NCBI RefSeq assembly: GCF_905220365.1
Contig: NC_061154.1
Location: 3,348,001-3,412,000 of the forward strand
Length of the DNA: 64,000 bases
Direction: 5' to 3'
Source of the DNA: Vanessa cardui
Lineage: Eukaryota; Arthropoda; Insecta; Lepidoptera; Nymphalidae
Shown: positions 23,880 to 35,383 of the stretch, one piece after another
Numbering within the stretch: position 1 is the first letter of the stretch
How the letters are laid out: every line of letters begins with the position of its first letter
Notes under the pieces: model-generated
What the model was told of the DNA's origin: nothing
The model's input: the letters and a program-made list of their open reading frames with translations, nothing else
Database searches by the model: none
Made by a program: the position numbers and the translations under genes

Positions 23880-24010
23880 CGAAAATAATTTCGTTTCATG
23901 CGCGACGATCGTACCGTCGTGTGACGTCACTTGACCTAGACGATGCGGCTCGTATTCATTTAGTATCTATAAATTTATTGGTGTGCAGTTACTTGCCTCT
24001 TAGTGTTCGA
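23880..24010. promoter_or_regulatory. Possible cis-regulatory patch with CRE palindrome
   Basis: A CpG-containing patch in AT-rich DNA carries the CREB/ATF palindrome TGACGTCA at 23922-23929, an adjacent TTGACCT nuclear-receptor-like half-site, a TATAAAT at 23968-23974 and a CAGTT at 23986-23990. The TATA-to-CAGTT spacing (about 19 bases) is short for a core promoter, so an enhancer is as likely as a start site. Inference only. Confidence 0.25.
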
Positions 24011-24169
24011 ACATAGTAAAATTCCTCAGTAACACCACAACACGGATTTAAATAATTCTAGTCAAATTGACAATTTATCCTTTTATGCAAAAACTAAAAG
24101 CACGAAAGGACGTAACATTTCAGTTTCCCAGTATTGGGCGTTGGTGAGGGGTGGGTAATATTTATTTCA

Positions 24170-24252
24170 GTGACAATATCTATGGGAAGCGGTGACGACT
24201 TTACGTGGTCCGTTGGTCATGCCGTCTGCTCAATTGAAATAAAAAAAAACAA
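24170..24252 (+). repeat. Decayed SINE 3' end
   Basis: 'cagtgacaatatctatgggaagcggtgacgactttacgtggtccg' followed by an A-run parallels the 3' third of family B (tgtctatgggtgatggtgaccacttaccatcaggtgg). The rest of 24011-25385 holds no feature I can support apart from an imperfect hairpin near 25031-25061. Confidence 0.4.
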
Positions 24253-25385
24253 CAATAATAATTATTATTTACTTGGCGTAACACAGATTTGAAGTCGGCT
24301 GGACAACGCGAACCATATTCAAGCTTTTCATTATAACTAGGAAGCATCCTATAACCGATCGATTTTTAGATTATTTTCTATTTCATAAATATTAAATCAT
24401 GCCACTTATTATGTAGCTTTCTTAAAAATGTAATCTATTCGAATATAGAAAACATTTATCGAATAGCGGAGTTCAATTTTTATTTGATAAATAAAATATT
24501 TCGTTTTAATGAATTTCATCATTTAAAATTCTCAGCCAATGTAAAAATTTTTACATCACATTCATCACATAAATAATTATTTTTAGTTTATTACTAGTGT
24601 AAGTCAAAGGTTTTCCCGTGAAGGCATAACAAACATGTACAAGTACAGAAAAAGTAGCTGTTTAAGTGTTAGTTTTACGTACGTTTAGTTTTTACATATT
24701 GCCCATTTTCCAACGTTTAGGCTGGTACTGTATCATAAAGGCAAGGTCAAATAAAAGTATATCCAAAATATTACAAGCATTCGATTGTCTTACATCATAA
24801 AACGTTAAGCGTTCGTTATATTGGAAATATATAAGTTCATTTGAAGGGATAGACTGTAAACGTGAAAGATATGACTTCGGGATTACAGTTAACAAGACTT
24901 AAGGATCGGACACACTTGCGGGTGGCAAAGCCTTCGGGAGTCGGAATAAGCTGTTAAGCTGCTCTCGTGTGACCATATGATTGCGAAGTGTTTGGTTTGG
25001 TTTTCACTCTATTGTAACGTCATATAATCGAGCTATAAGCCAGTATGGCTTACGTATAGCTTTATAGTGAGGGTGTGTTCGATCTTTATACGATTTATTA
25101 CTGATATATTATATTATCAATTATTTTATTTTGATTTCTAGAATTGTTTTTCTTTTCATTCAATAATTCAGTTAGTCTGTGTTAATAATCAATATACATT
25201 TATGTTTAAATGAGGGAATTGAATTTGTCAATACACAAAAAAAAATGCTTCTCAATTGAAGCTGTTCTTTTTTTATTTATTTTACTATGAGATCAGTTTA
25301 GTAGATACTAGATTTAAAGGGTAGTTTTTTGCTTTCTCTTTCCTGGTCCAGCTTACACATATATAAAGACTTATACTACTACTAT

Positions 25386-25680
25386 TCACTTGGTGGTAGG
25401 GCTTTGTGCAAGCCCGTCTGGGTAGGTACCACCCACTCATCAGTTATTCTACCACCAAATAACAGTACTCAGTATTGTTGTGTTCCAGTTTGAAAGGTGA
25501 GTGAGCCAGTGTAACAACAGGCAAAGGGACATAACATCTTAGTTCCCAAGGTTGGTGGCACATTGACGATGTAAATAATAGTTAATATTTCTTACAGTGT
25601 CATTGTCTATGGGTGATGGTGACCACTTATCATCAGGTGGCCCATATGCTCGTCCGCCAACCTATACCATAAAAAAAACA
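25386..25680 (+). mobile_element. SINE family B, full-length copy
   Basis: Runs from 'cacttggtggtagggctttgtgcaagcccgtctgggtaggtaccacccac' through 'ttcccaaggttggtggcacattgacgatgtaa' to 'gctcgtccgccaacctataccataaaaaa'. Near-identical copies stand at 38359-38655 and 63648-63977. The A-rich 3' end fits a retroposon; I do not see a clear tRNA A/B-box pair. Confidence 0.85.
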
Positions 25681-26889
25681 CGATGCTGAATTTTATTACA
25701 TCTGATGAAATTTAGCGAGAAACCCTTCGCTCGGTTTCATTTAACTTACATACTTTTTCATAGACGTCAATACATAATGTATTGTGGATATCTTAAGATG
25801 GAGCCTACCGTACCCTGCACGAAAATATTATTTGGAACACTTTCTGAACTCACCGTAAACGTCAAACGTGGCCCCCCGTTGAACTTCAAGTCATTGAATT
25901 TCTGAATTTTAATGGATTTAATATCGAAACATTTCGATAATACAAATATCCTGTCGATTAATATTTTTTTAACTACGACATTATGGGTTGGTTTCAATAA
26001 CTTCATACAGGTATACCCGCATGAAGTTTTTAATATAGATACTCTTATAATGCGTGTAAAACAGAAAAAATGTGTGCATTTGTTTATTGTCCGGATGATA
26101 TGTCTCGAGACCTAGATAAAGAGATCAATTCCGAGATATTTCCAGTGTTAATGACTACGGAAATTGAAGCCTTATCTGGGTTTTTTGTTAAATCTCATCA
26201 TTTTATAGACATTGAGTTGGCTTTTTAAAGTTTGCGAACCGAATCTGTAATAAATATATTATAATACTATTTATTTTAATGTTATAGAATTTACTTTTGT
26301 GTCTGGGTGTTTTGAAGTTAGTACGATATGAATGAATGAATAATCTTCTGAATAAAAAGAAATAAGGTTTTTTAACGTAATTTTCCTATTTTCTGAACCA
26401 TTCATTTAATCTTGATGAAATTATTGGTAACTGTTTTGCGTACGACTGAATATTTAACATTTTAGGTGCAAATCAAACCTTTGTAACATTGAAGATGTCA
26501 ATTAAAAAATATTCCTAACCATTAATTATACGGTACACTCACAGTGATTCAAAAAAAAATCAATCATAATATCGGAGCAACCTCTCTATGCCTTTCCAAT
26601 ATTCGTGTGAGTAATGAAAAATTTCTAAGGCTTTAAAGTGATATTGGTAATTTCAAAGGTCCAAAGGCTAATTAGCCTTCTCATGTTCTTTGAACTCGAG
26701 CGAATGAATACTACAATAGTCTAGTATTATTTCACATTTTATTAAATATTTGATTTTTAATGATCCTATTCTTTTTACAAAAAATATAATATTTTGTTCG
26801 CGTTATTTGTTCAAAAACTTGACATTTAAATTGTAAGTAATTATGTTTAAGTGTGAGGCATGTGACATATATAATTATATCGGTTTTTT
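25681..26889. other. No gene seen
   Basis: ORFs of 66-79 codons on both strands near 25705-26115 overlap each other and show no family signature. A small fragment 'tgtgtctgggtgtttt' near 26298 resembles the body of SINE family D. Confidence 0.4.
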
Positions 26890-27015
26890 CTTTATAGGCC
26901 GGCGGGCAGTGCCTGCGTTATTAACTATTCCTCACGCCAACACACTACTAACCTTGCTTACAAAGATGTTATGTCCCTTGTTCCCGAGGTAACACTGGTT
27001 TTCTCAGTACAAAGT
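26890..27015 (-). repeat. Decayed SINE family B fragment
   Basis: 'ttattaactattcctcacgccaacacactactaaccttgcttacaaagatgttatgtcccttgttcc' follows the reverse complement of the centre of family B. Confidence 0.6.
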
Positions 27016-27248
27016 AAAAACTAACTATACTATGTACTGACCTAGACGAAATCACAGAGAGTCATACCAAGTATTTGTTTATATATTGCATTTGATACAA
27101 AGTCGTCTCTATAAAATAAATACAAGTACGAATATTTCGAGGAATTGTTTGGATTAATCCCAGCTGAGTTTGACTCTCGAACATCACGTAGTACGTAGAT
27201 GTCCGAAAATCTCTAACAGATCGTTTTTTTTTATTGATTAGCTTGGTA

Positions 27249-27480
27249 AGCGTCATTGTCTATGGGTGATGGGTCACCTGATGGTAAGTGGTCTAAAAAC
27301 CCCCATAGACAATGACGCTGTAAGAAATATTAACTATTCCTTACATCTTCAATGCGCTACCAACCTTGGGAACTAAGATGCTATGTCCCTTGTGCCTGTA
27401 GTTATACTGGCTCATTCACCCTTCAAACCGGAATGCAACAATACTGCGTACTGTTGTTTAGCGGTAGAATATTTAGGATT
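27249..27480 (-). mobile_element. SINE family B copy with a fold-back 3' end
   Basis: From 27302 on, the sequence is a minus-strand family B copy. Its end AGCGTCATTGTCTATGGG is also present inverted at 27249-27266, pairing with CCCATAGACAATGACGCT at 27302-27319, an 18-bp perfect stem with a 35-base loop that itself contains family B sequence. The 3' end was copied back in opposite orientation. Confidence 0.8.
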
Positions 27481-27544
27481 TTTTAAGCACTTGCTGCAAA
27501 AACCACTGTGTAAAGCTTTTGATGTAGAGTAACTAATCTTCATA

Positions 27545-27650
27545 AAGGCCAGCATCGCACCTGCGAGATCTCCGGTGTTATAGATGTCCGTGGGCGGTGT
27601 TACTTATTTCCCATCAGGTAAGCCTCCTGCTCTTTTGCCAAAATAGTCAT
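27545..27650 (+). repeat. SINE 3'-end fragment, family C
   Basis: 'ggccagcatcgcacctgcgagatctccggtgttatagatgtccgtgggcggtgttacttatttcccatcaggtaagcctcctgctc' parallels the fragment at 33640-33722. This tail is common to several lepidopteran retroposons. Confidence 0.5.
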
Positions 27651-29097
27651 ATCTTAACAAAAACTTCTCAATCTGATATAAAACAACGTGATCAAGAAGC
27701 TTAGTTTGTTATAACAAAAGTCTTAGCCCAGGATAGCTTAATATTGTCACAACAGTAGTTTTCATTTCGATTCATAAAATCGTTTTCTAGAGATAATTAA
27801 TTATATTAATTTATAAGACCAGCAAAATAACCTTACGTTTCAGAAAAACGGTCGCCCAAGTCTCAGCCTTGACTTTGAATTAATTATCAAGGACGTTTAA
27901 CATTGATTTGTTTTACGCTCTGTAGGTAACTATTGTTTAAATATTCTCGAAAAAAAGAGGTTTCAAGTTCGATTCGAATGTTCGAACCTTTCTTTTTTTA
28001 TTCAGTACATACGTACTTACGTATTCAGCAAAAAGTTTTTACTCAACTAATTATTTTATATTCGTGATAATAAGTCAGAACGATTTACTTCCTTCAGGAC
28101 TGAGACGAATTCCTTTGTTTGATATTCCGGCCTTCTCCGTGTTATAGGAAGCGGCAAAAACGCCCCGAGTGTACAATTTATGCGCAAACTTGCCCCGAGA
28201 AGGCGGGACAATCGTGCGTAAGTAACACACTCTATTACAAACTGCCTTCAGAAGAATTTCGTGACGTTAAATGTGCGACTTAGAATTGCGTAACGCAGAT
28301 GAATAATAAGAGACCTAAGAATATTTAGAGAGTTGTATTGCGTTTTTTACCTCCCGCCCTGTCTATTCTTTGAATCTTCGATATTCTACATCGTTTTACG
28401 GATTTATTTTGGGAAAATTACGGTCAAAATCTACTCAAGTTATATCCTTGCTCATTGACTGTCAATATCGTTTAGGAAAATATCTTAAGATTTACTATTT
28501 ACTAAAAAATAATTATTTAATTAAGTAAAATGTAAAGTACTATAAAATTCGTTTTGATGTACCTAAAAACAGCGTTGTTATGAATTCACTTTGATATAGA
28601 GATAACATCAGCCGCCTAAGATAAAATTATTTTAACGTTCAAAAGGTTATTAGCTAAATTTGGGTTTCAATTAACGAAATATTTCACATTGGGTTGATTA
28701 TTTAACCTTGTTATTTTAATAAATATTTACACAATATTTTCTTTCATTAACAGACGCGACGTGTTATTTGGAATCGAAACATATATAAGCTGCACGGTCT
28801 GACTTTATATGGAAAAAGAGTTATTTTATTTTGTGCTGTTTTTAATATGATGAGATTTTATTTTTTATAGTTATTGGTATAGTCGCCAGTACTACTTGAT
28901 TGTAGTTGTTCACGTATCGAATTCGAAATCGCTTCGAATTGCATCGTGAACAAGTCAAATTTAATCAACATACATTGAGTAAAATAAATACATACTACGT
29001 ATGTTTACGTCGATGTATTAAGTTTAATTAAATTTATTAACATATAATCCTATATAATAAAATATTATATTCGGTTTTTAAATTAAATATTATATTC
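27651..29097. other. Mostly unassigned, one small GC-richer patch
   Basis: No gene is recognised. The patch at about 28125-28220 contains gccccgag twice and ends in a donor-like gtgc|gtaagt at 28217/28218; it could be a non-coding exon or chance. Confidence 0.3.
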
Positions 29098-30120
29098 GAT
29101 GGCGATATACGGTGCCCCAATCTGGGTAGACCATACCTGGGTAGACCCTCACCGCTAACAATCGGTGCTTGCGGAAGTGTACGAGTTCCGGGTCGAAGTG
29201 AGGAATCGCGGTGACCATCCACGGTCGGTGGTAGTCGGGCGGATCAGGGCTGTAGCCCTGATCGCCCGATGGCAGGAGGTTCTGAGGTCACCCAAGGCGA
29301 GCCTGGCGACAGTGGAGGCGACTGGGTCGAGAGGAAGGGCACACTCACCTTCAAGATGATACAGGTATTACCCGGCACGGATGCTATTTTTTTTTTAATT
29401 ATTTATTTTATAGAATAGGTTGGCGGACGAGCATATGGGCCACCTCATGGTAAGTGGTCACCATCACCCACAGACAATGACGCTGTTAGAAATATTAACG
29501 ATTCCCTACATCGTCAATGCGCCACCAACCTTGAGAACTAAGATGCTATGTCCCTTGTGCCTGTGGTTACATTGGCTCACTCATCCTTCAAACTGGAATA
29601 CAACAATACTGCGTACTGTTGTTTAGCAGTAGAATATATGATGAAAAAGCTCAAGTACCTGCACACAATAGAGCGGCGGGAGGTATCATCCTCCTGCCAC
29701 GAATGTGGGGCGCCAGTTGGTTCGGAGCAACAAATCCTGAGTGAGTGTGCCGCGTGGTGGTCCTAGAGGCATGCCTTGGCGGTGAATATGGGCGGAGACC
29801 TCTCGCTTGCCGAGCATCGTCAACGAAATGCTCGGCAGTGAGATGTACTGGTCAGAGATGAGCTCCTTCTGCGAAGACGTGACGTCGTATAAGAAAGCCC
29901 ACCGTTGAAGACAACCGGGGAGGAGGAAGAAGCACTACGAGCACTTTCTCTCCCCGCCTCAATAGGCGCCGCAGGGACCAGAAGAGGGCTCGGGAGAGGG
30001 CCGAACCCGCCCGCCAGAGACAACCCAGCCTCCAAGGCCCATTGCCAGGGGTGCAATAAATAGGGCATTCCCTCCGGCCGTGGTCTCTCTAGTTTTTGTG
30101 TATGTAGTCGTGTTTTAGAC
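29098..30120 (+). mobile_element. R1/TRAS-like LINE, 3' part of ORF2 plus 3' end, split by a SINE
   Basis: The left part reads IYGAPIW, a motif found after the reverse-transcriptase domain of R1-clade LINEs. It continues with a basic segment to about 29400. After the inserted SINE the frame resumes near 29640 with YLHTIERRE and CHECGAPVGSEQQILSEC, matching the C-terminal zinc-knuckle region of these elements, though the usual His of the CCHC motif is Gln. It then goes on to EMYWSEMSSFCEDV and an Arg-rich C-terminus by about 30055. Frames are broken, so it is inactive. Confidence 0.75.
29400..29640 (-). mobile_element. SINE family B inserted in the LINE
   Basis: 'taggttggcggacgagcatatgggccacctcatggtaagtggtcaccatcaccca' to 'tgcgtactgttgtttagcagtagaata' is a minus-strand family B copy lacking its 5' end. 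It separates two parts of the LINE, so it inserted after the LINE did. Confidence 0.8.
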
Positions 30121-32324
30121 TCTACTGGCTTTAACAGCGTTACCGGGTTGGGACGAGTACCAGACTCAGTCTTGCAGTTTGAGCACTTCCGTTACGTTCA
30201 TCCTGTGGGTGTGTCCTATGAGATCGCAACTCAGAACGTAGTCGGTGGGGCAAAATGTGTCCGTAGTTGGCATGTTCTTTCTTTCACATCACCTGTGAAT
30301 CAACTGTAGGTGGTTTCACGTGTTGTTTACAACAACTTAATGAGGCTATTCTGTAACAAGATACTCAAATCCCACAGTAGAATACGTGTAGTGTAAAATC
30401 AGAATGTAATATGCGACATTGACTATGATAACTATAAATATTGTAGTGTACACGTATCATACTTTAATTTTGTCAGCAACGATATCGCAACGAATTCGCT
30501 TCGTACTTCACATAAGAATGTCGATGAACGACGAGAATACGCCACTTCAATCCGTGTATCCTATAAATTTTATAACTAACAATAACTGTCAATGTCGCAT
30601 TTTGATAGTATAAGTCGGTTGTCATTTTTCATCTCATGTCACATTATGGTGAGATACAAAGTGAATTCTTACGGAATGCTTGACACATCTTTATAATTTG
30701 AAAGGTTTAATTAAATATTACATAACAAGATGGCGACTTATGCTCATATAATCCGCTATATATTTAGTTGTATATAAATCTATATTTAAAACCACTGAAC
30801 TAATTTAGTTTAGCATTGTTCAACTCGGGAATGTTTTTGTTAACCGTACCGTAACTTTGCCCTCACTCGTGAATTCCGTTTAAACAAAACGAATAATTTT
30901 TTTGGATTTGAAAACAAACCGTTTAAGCGTGTTTTTGATTACAAAAATAAGTCACGTTTATAAATATTAAATTGTAATTAAAAATATTTTTTTATAATAC
31001 AAATACTCGTATATTTAATTTTTTATGTAATGTCAGAACTCTTTCTTCGGCATTTGTAAAAGATATATCTGCTTTACGATCTTGTAGTCTTCGAACAGAG
31101 ATATAATCATCCTATAAATACAGTTACACATGTTACATAAACAATATATAACAGTGTCAATGTTTATCACTACTAAACGGAACAAAACGAAAAATAAAAA
31201 ATAAATTTCAAATCATTGCTCGAAAGTTTTTTTGTATATAATTTAAAAATATTATAATTATTTTGAAAATCAATATTTATTTATTGATACTATTTTTAAA
31301 AATTCAAATTAAAAAAAAAATTTAGACATAATAATTTTAAATCTTAACACGATGAAACGAAATTTAAAAAAAAAATATAATATGCATCAACTTGATTGAC
31401 TGCAACATTTTTGCATCACAATAGTACAAAGGCCAGGAGATAGTATTTTGAATACGTTATCTGACTATAAATCGTTGCTTCCGTTGACTCATGCGGTTAT
31501 GTTGCAACAGGTGATAAATGTTCCAAATAACTATTGTTACACAGTCTAACGATTTATGCAGCGGAGCCTCGTGGATAAATTTTCATCCAATTACGATGCT
31601 TGTTCCCGTTATTTACGTAATTTCTATGGAATCTTTTTAAAGGATTACGTTACGGTAATGAAGCGTCGATAATCTAGGATTGGGGCTTTAAATTTCATAT
31701 TCATTAGGGAAGGAGTCAGATCGTCAGCCTTGGTACTTACAAGGCTTGTTTTGAATTCAGAGTTTTGGTTGTTGATTATTAAGAAGTTCTTGCTTAAGGA
31801 GTTAATATTATTGTTTTTTTTTTAAATTATGGTTTATTTTAGTATTTATGAGTTAGAGCTTAGTTTTTTTTTATGATATTTGTTTAAAAGAAAAGAAAAT
31901 TAAATTTAACAATATAAACAATATGACTTATATTAAAAGTTTACCTAATGTAAGTGAACTTTAATTGAGTCGTACTTGCTGATTGCTACTACATATATTT
32001 TTAGGGAAGTCAGATACACATACAAGTAGTATTTTCAAAAAAATGAAAATCTATCTATATGAGATAAAAATAAAATGTTTGTCAACTGTTCATTTATGTT
32101 ATACTTTTTATGAATTAAATTAAGAGGATAATAAAATTGTAACGAGATTCTATTTTTGTAAATGGAATGTCTAAAAAAGCATTTTAATTTAAAAATAGAA
32201 TTGAACAAATATTGCCAGATAAAAATAAAATTGTATTAGGAAGTACTTAAATTTTGTATATATATTCCTTTCAAATAAAACTAGCCTTTGAATCGTTATA
32301 TTGAGGAGTCATATTAAAATTATA
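30121..32324. other. LINE flank and AT-rich DNA, no gene seen
   Basis: 30121-30300 is still fairly GC-rich and may be LINE 3' UTR. From 30300 on it is AT-rich with A/T runs and no assignable feature. Confidence 0.4.
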
Positions 32325-32445
32325 ATCAAAATAAACTTAATTCAAAAAGGCCTTTCAAAGTACTTTTGAATGGTAATTTTACAAGATTATATACTACCGG
32401 GTCGAACTGGCAATAAGTTTTTCAACATTTAAAATACAACTTATG
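32325..32445 (-). repeat. LINE 3'-end fragment, TTTGATT-tailed family
   Basis: 'aaaataaacttaattcaaaaaggcctttcaaagtacttttgaatgg' then 'actaccgggtcgaactggcaataagtttttcaacattt' is the reverse of the blocks at 44815-44998, decayed. Confidence 0.6.
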
Positions 32446-32879
32446 TCATAAAAATGCAGTTAGCATTTCATGTCGCGTTATATATTTGTTTCATTTTATC
32501 ATACAGATGAAATTTATATGAAGATATTGGCATGTCGAAAACAGTCCTGACCCTGGAATAAATGGAACCTTGAACGGAGGTCAACACGAAAGACCATCCA
32601 AGACAATGGCCCGTCAATAATTAACTGAAACGACAATGTCTTGTAATCAACTTTATCGTCATTTTATATTGGATTTATATTAAAGATGCATTTTTTGTGC
32701 ATAGATTTAAATAGACTTAAGTTTAATTTACGATGTTGATTGAATATTACTGCAAGTCACGTGGTGTTTCAACTGATGGGCTATAATAATCATGATGTTT
32801 AGAGGTTGTAACTATAAAATTACGCATATATTTTTACCGTCCATCTTTTTTGTATTATATATGTTACTATAGAGGCTCG

Positions 32880-33065
32880 AACTACCGTCACGGTAGCATG
32901 CGTAAGCGATCCCGTGGCGTCCGCCCAAAGACGGAGAGGGTACCGCTGGTTTTTTAGTGGGTAAACCCGGCGTACTTGTGCGCACTCGGCGTCCAGGGCT
33001 CCGGGGAGTAACTTTCCATGACGTGGGGGAAGCGCGTAAAGCGTTTTTCCAGCGAGAAAAAAAAG
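32880..33065 (+). mobile_element. GC-rich retroelement 3' end, copy 2 of family G
   Basis: Closely follows 20385-20610, with an A-rich end at 33055-33064. It stands 40 bases before a hAT-type element. The shared part starts at the same point in both copies (cgtcacggtagcatg), suggesting a preferred 5' truncation point or element start. Confidence 0.6.
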
Positions 33066-33104
33066 AGGCGAACCACGGTAAATCCTAAGATTATCCAGTA
33101 AAAC

Positions 33105-33495
33105 CAGTGGCGGATTTACTAATTTGACGCTAGTACGCTATTCGATTTTGCCGCTCCTACTGACTTTTAAAATTCGATACGTTTGTTCTGTTAATTTATT
33201 CTGAAAATGAAATATGATTTGTTTTCTGTCGTCCTTATTACATCGGCTTTTCCGATATTATATATTTATGTTATATCGATATTATATATTTACCCGTTAT
33301 TAGTATTTTTGCAACCCTAGTGGGTTGCAAAAATAATGTAGTGACGAGTACACGGATTACGGACGCAATGTGTATACATATAATTATAAGATTTTTTTAT
33401 TACTACATAAGGGCAATATGAGCTAAATTTGCCGCCCCTTTAAATCTGCCGCCCTAGGCTCCAGGCTACTTAGCCTATTGGTAAATCCACCACTG
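33105..33495. mobile_element. Non-autonomous hAT-type MITE with TSD
   Basis: Terminal inverted repeats CAGTGGCGGATTTAC (33105-33119) and GTAAATCCACCACTG (33481-33495) match at 14 of 15 positions. The flanking 8-mers agtaaaac (33097-33104) and agtaaaat (33496-33503) match at 7 of 8. An 8-bp duplication and a CAGTG start are typical of hAT elements. The 391-bp interior has no transposase. It contains a perfect hairpin ATTTTTGCAACCC (33305-33317) / GGGTTGCAAAAAT (33322-33334). Confidence 0.85.
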
Positions 33496-33639
33496 AGTAA
33501 AATCTAAGATTTACCAATTCTTAATGGTAAATGTCCAAAAGGGTTTATGATTCTTTTAACCTAACCTAACATATACTGAAATCGAATGGAAAGGCCGGAA
33601 AAAAGTCTCATTTTCAGAAATACTTGAGCGTACTTCTTC

Positions 33640-33722
33640 GTGTTGCAGATGTCCATGGGTGGTGGTAGTCACTTTCCTTCAGGTGAGCCTCCTGCTCGTT
33701 AGCCACCAACGTGATAAAAAAA
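33640..33722 (+). repeat. SINE 3'-end fragment, family C
   Basis: 'gtgttgcagatgtccatgggtggtggtagtcactttccttcaggtgagcctcctgctcgttagcc' followed by an A-run. It resembles 27545-27650. Confidence 0.55.
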
Positions 33723-34138
33723 ACTTACATTTACGAACTCATGTCGGCATAACATAAGACTTACACTTAAATCTTAAGATTTACCGTAGTTCGAGCTTTA
33801 ACAGTAACATATATACCTAATATATGGGATAGGCTCATAAGATGTCGATGAACAAGTATTCATTAATTATATTAAAGTAATCAGACGTATCTTTGATTCG
33901 TTTTCTTTGTAGCGATATTCGTATGAGTTTTTGATTTGAAATATCAATAGGTGCGATTCCTAAAGCTCACCTATAACCGATTCGAAAATCATGACAGCAA
34001 ATGATATGAATGAATGATGCTCGTTAGCCGACATCGCCGAAGTCTATAGTCTATATCAATCGTAGAAGAAACAAACCTTAGATGTGTTATGTATTCTATG
34101 ATTTTTGATCAATTTTACCGCAGTTATTTATTAATAAA

Positions 34139-34370
34139 TGAGATGAGATAGCCTATGGGTAAGAACGCGTGAATCTTAAACGACGTTTAGGGGTTCAAAT
34201 CCAGACGATCACCACTAAATTTTCATCGGTGGCGAAGGAAATCTGCATGTGACTTTCAACGACATTCCGCCACATGTGTATCCACTAACCCGAATTTGAG
34301 TAACGTGGTGGAATTATCTCCATTTCTCAAAGAGGAGGCTTAATTCCAGCAGTGGGAAATTTAGAGCATG
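34139..34370 (+). repeat. SINE family A, diverged copy
   Basis: Head 'gagatagcctatgggtaagaacgcgtgaatcttaa', B-box 'ggggttcaaatcc', body 'cgccacatgtgtatccactaacccg', tail 'aaagaggaggcttaattccagcagtgggaaattta'. All blocks are in family A order; the terminal TTTAC repeats are lost. Confidence 0.75.
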
Positions 34371-34502
34371 ATGTAATTTATAGTGATGATTTATTAATTA
34401 TGTATTTATATATACTATACAACTTAACTAGTTATATCCTTTTTAATTTTACTTCCAAAATTCCGATAACAGCCAAGAAAAAGCCAGCTGAGCGATTAAG
34501 AA

Positions 34503-35383
34503 ATGTATAAAATGTCACGCGTCAAGCGAATATCTGATGATAAAAAATCTAACTGTTTGTTACAGGTAAAGTAAGACAATACATTTTTTTTAAATAAGTA
34601 ATAATTTTGTTTATCTTACAAAGAGTTATTATTCGATCGCACTGAATGTTTATTAATTATTATCTATACAAAAAAATCGATAGGCGATAAATTTTTCAGC
34701 TCCCAGATGTGCTGAAATTGAAATTAAATTTAATATTAACATATTTTTATTCAAATCGCTCCATTATTGTCGAAAGAAATATGTTAACATTTTAGAAAAA
34801 TAGAAAATATTTCGAACCGATTTTTTTGTTAATATATAAATGTATTGACGGTTTTCCGACAGCAATTTATAGCTGTCCATAAATGATAACCTATCATAAT
34901 GCCAAAGTATTATAAATATCTATCAGATTAATATTTTTCCTATCGAATCTGGAATAAGACAACCAAAAATTCAAACAATTTTACGTCTGTATAATATTAG
35001 CAAAATCTCAGAAGTTATTCAGTATATAAATGAATACTAAAGATTTTGTTCAATCAATTGAAAATGAGCGTAAAATATCATAGCATTACTTGAAAGATCG
35101 ACAAAAATTGACGCCTTATTCTGAGTTATATAACGTCTTAATGCCTTTATTATGTGGCAACAAAGAGGCCGCTCAACCACCGCCAATCCTGGACTACGCT
35201 TTAATTTTCACCAAAGTGAAATCGTCTGAAGTCAACACGTTTTTGCTTTTATTCTCTCGACCCTTCTTTCCTAAAAAACTACTCGAATATACGTCGACTT
35301 TCGAAATTGTTCTGTATTTGTACGTTTTGTTATTGGATTTAAATAATCAATTTGGAATCATGATCTACGATGTTATACGTTAG
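34503..35383 (+). CDS. Candidate two-exon gene of unknown function
   Basis: ATG 34503 opens 21 codons with an in-frame stop just upstream (34497-34499) and ends in CAG|gtaaag (donor at 34566). An open stretch of 99 codons at 35084-35383 starts after an AG at 35082-35083 and is in the same phase, so joining 34503-34565 to 35084-35383 gives 120 residues. The product would have a basic, polar N-terminus (MYKMSRVKRISDDKK) and a hydrophobic C-terminal half including EIVLYLYVLLLDL. I recognise no family. The acceptor lacks a pyrimidine tract, and an alternative acceptor at 34698-34699 exists. AATAAA-type signals follow at 35434 and 35469. It may be a real lineage-specific gene or chance. Confidence 0.28.

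Noticed and set aside
28125..28220. GC-richer patch with gccccgag repeats and gtgc|gtaagt as a first exon
   Set aside because: No initiator, weak composition contrast and no following exon; left as unassigned.
33550..33575. Interstitial telomeric array (ttaacctaacctaac)
   Set aside because: Only about two and a half TTAGG units; too short to be more than chance.
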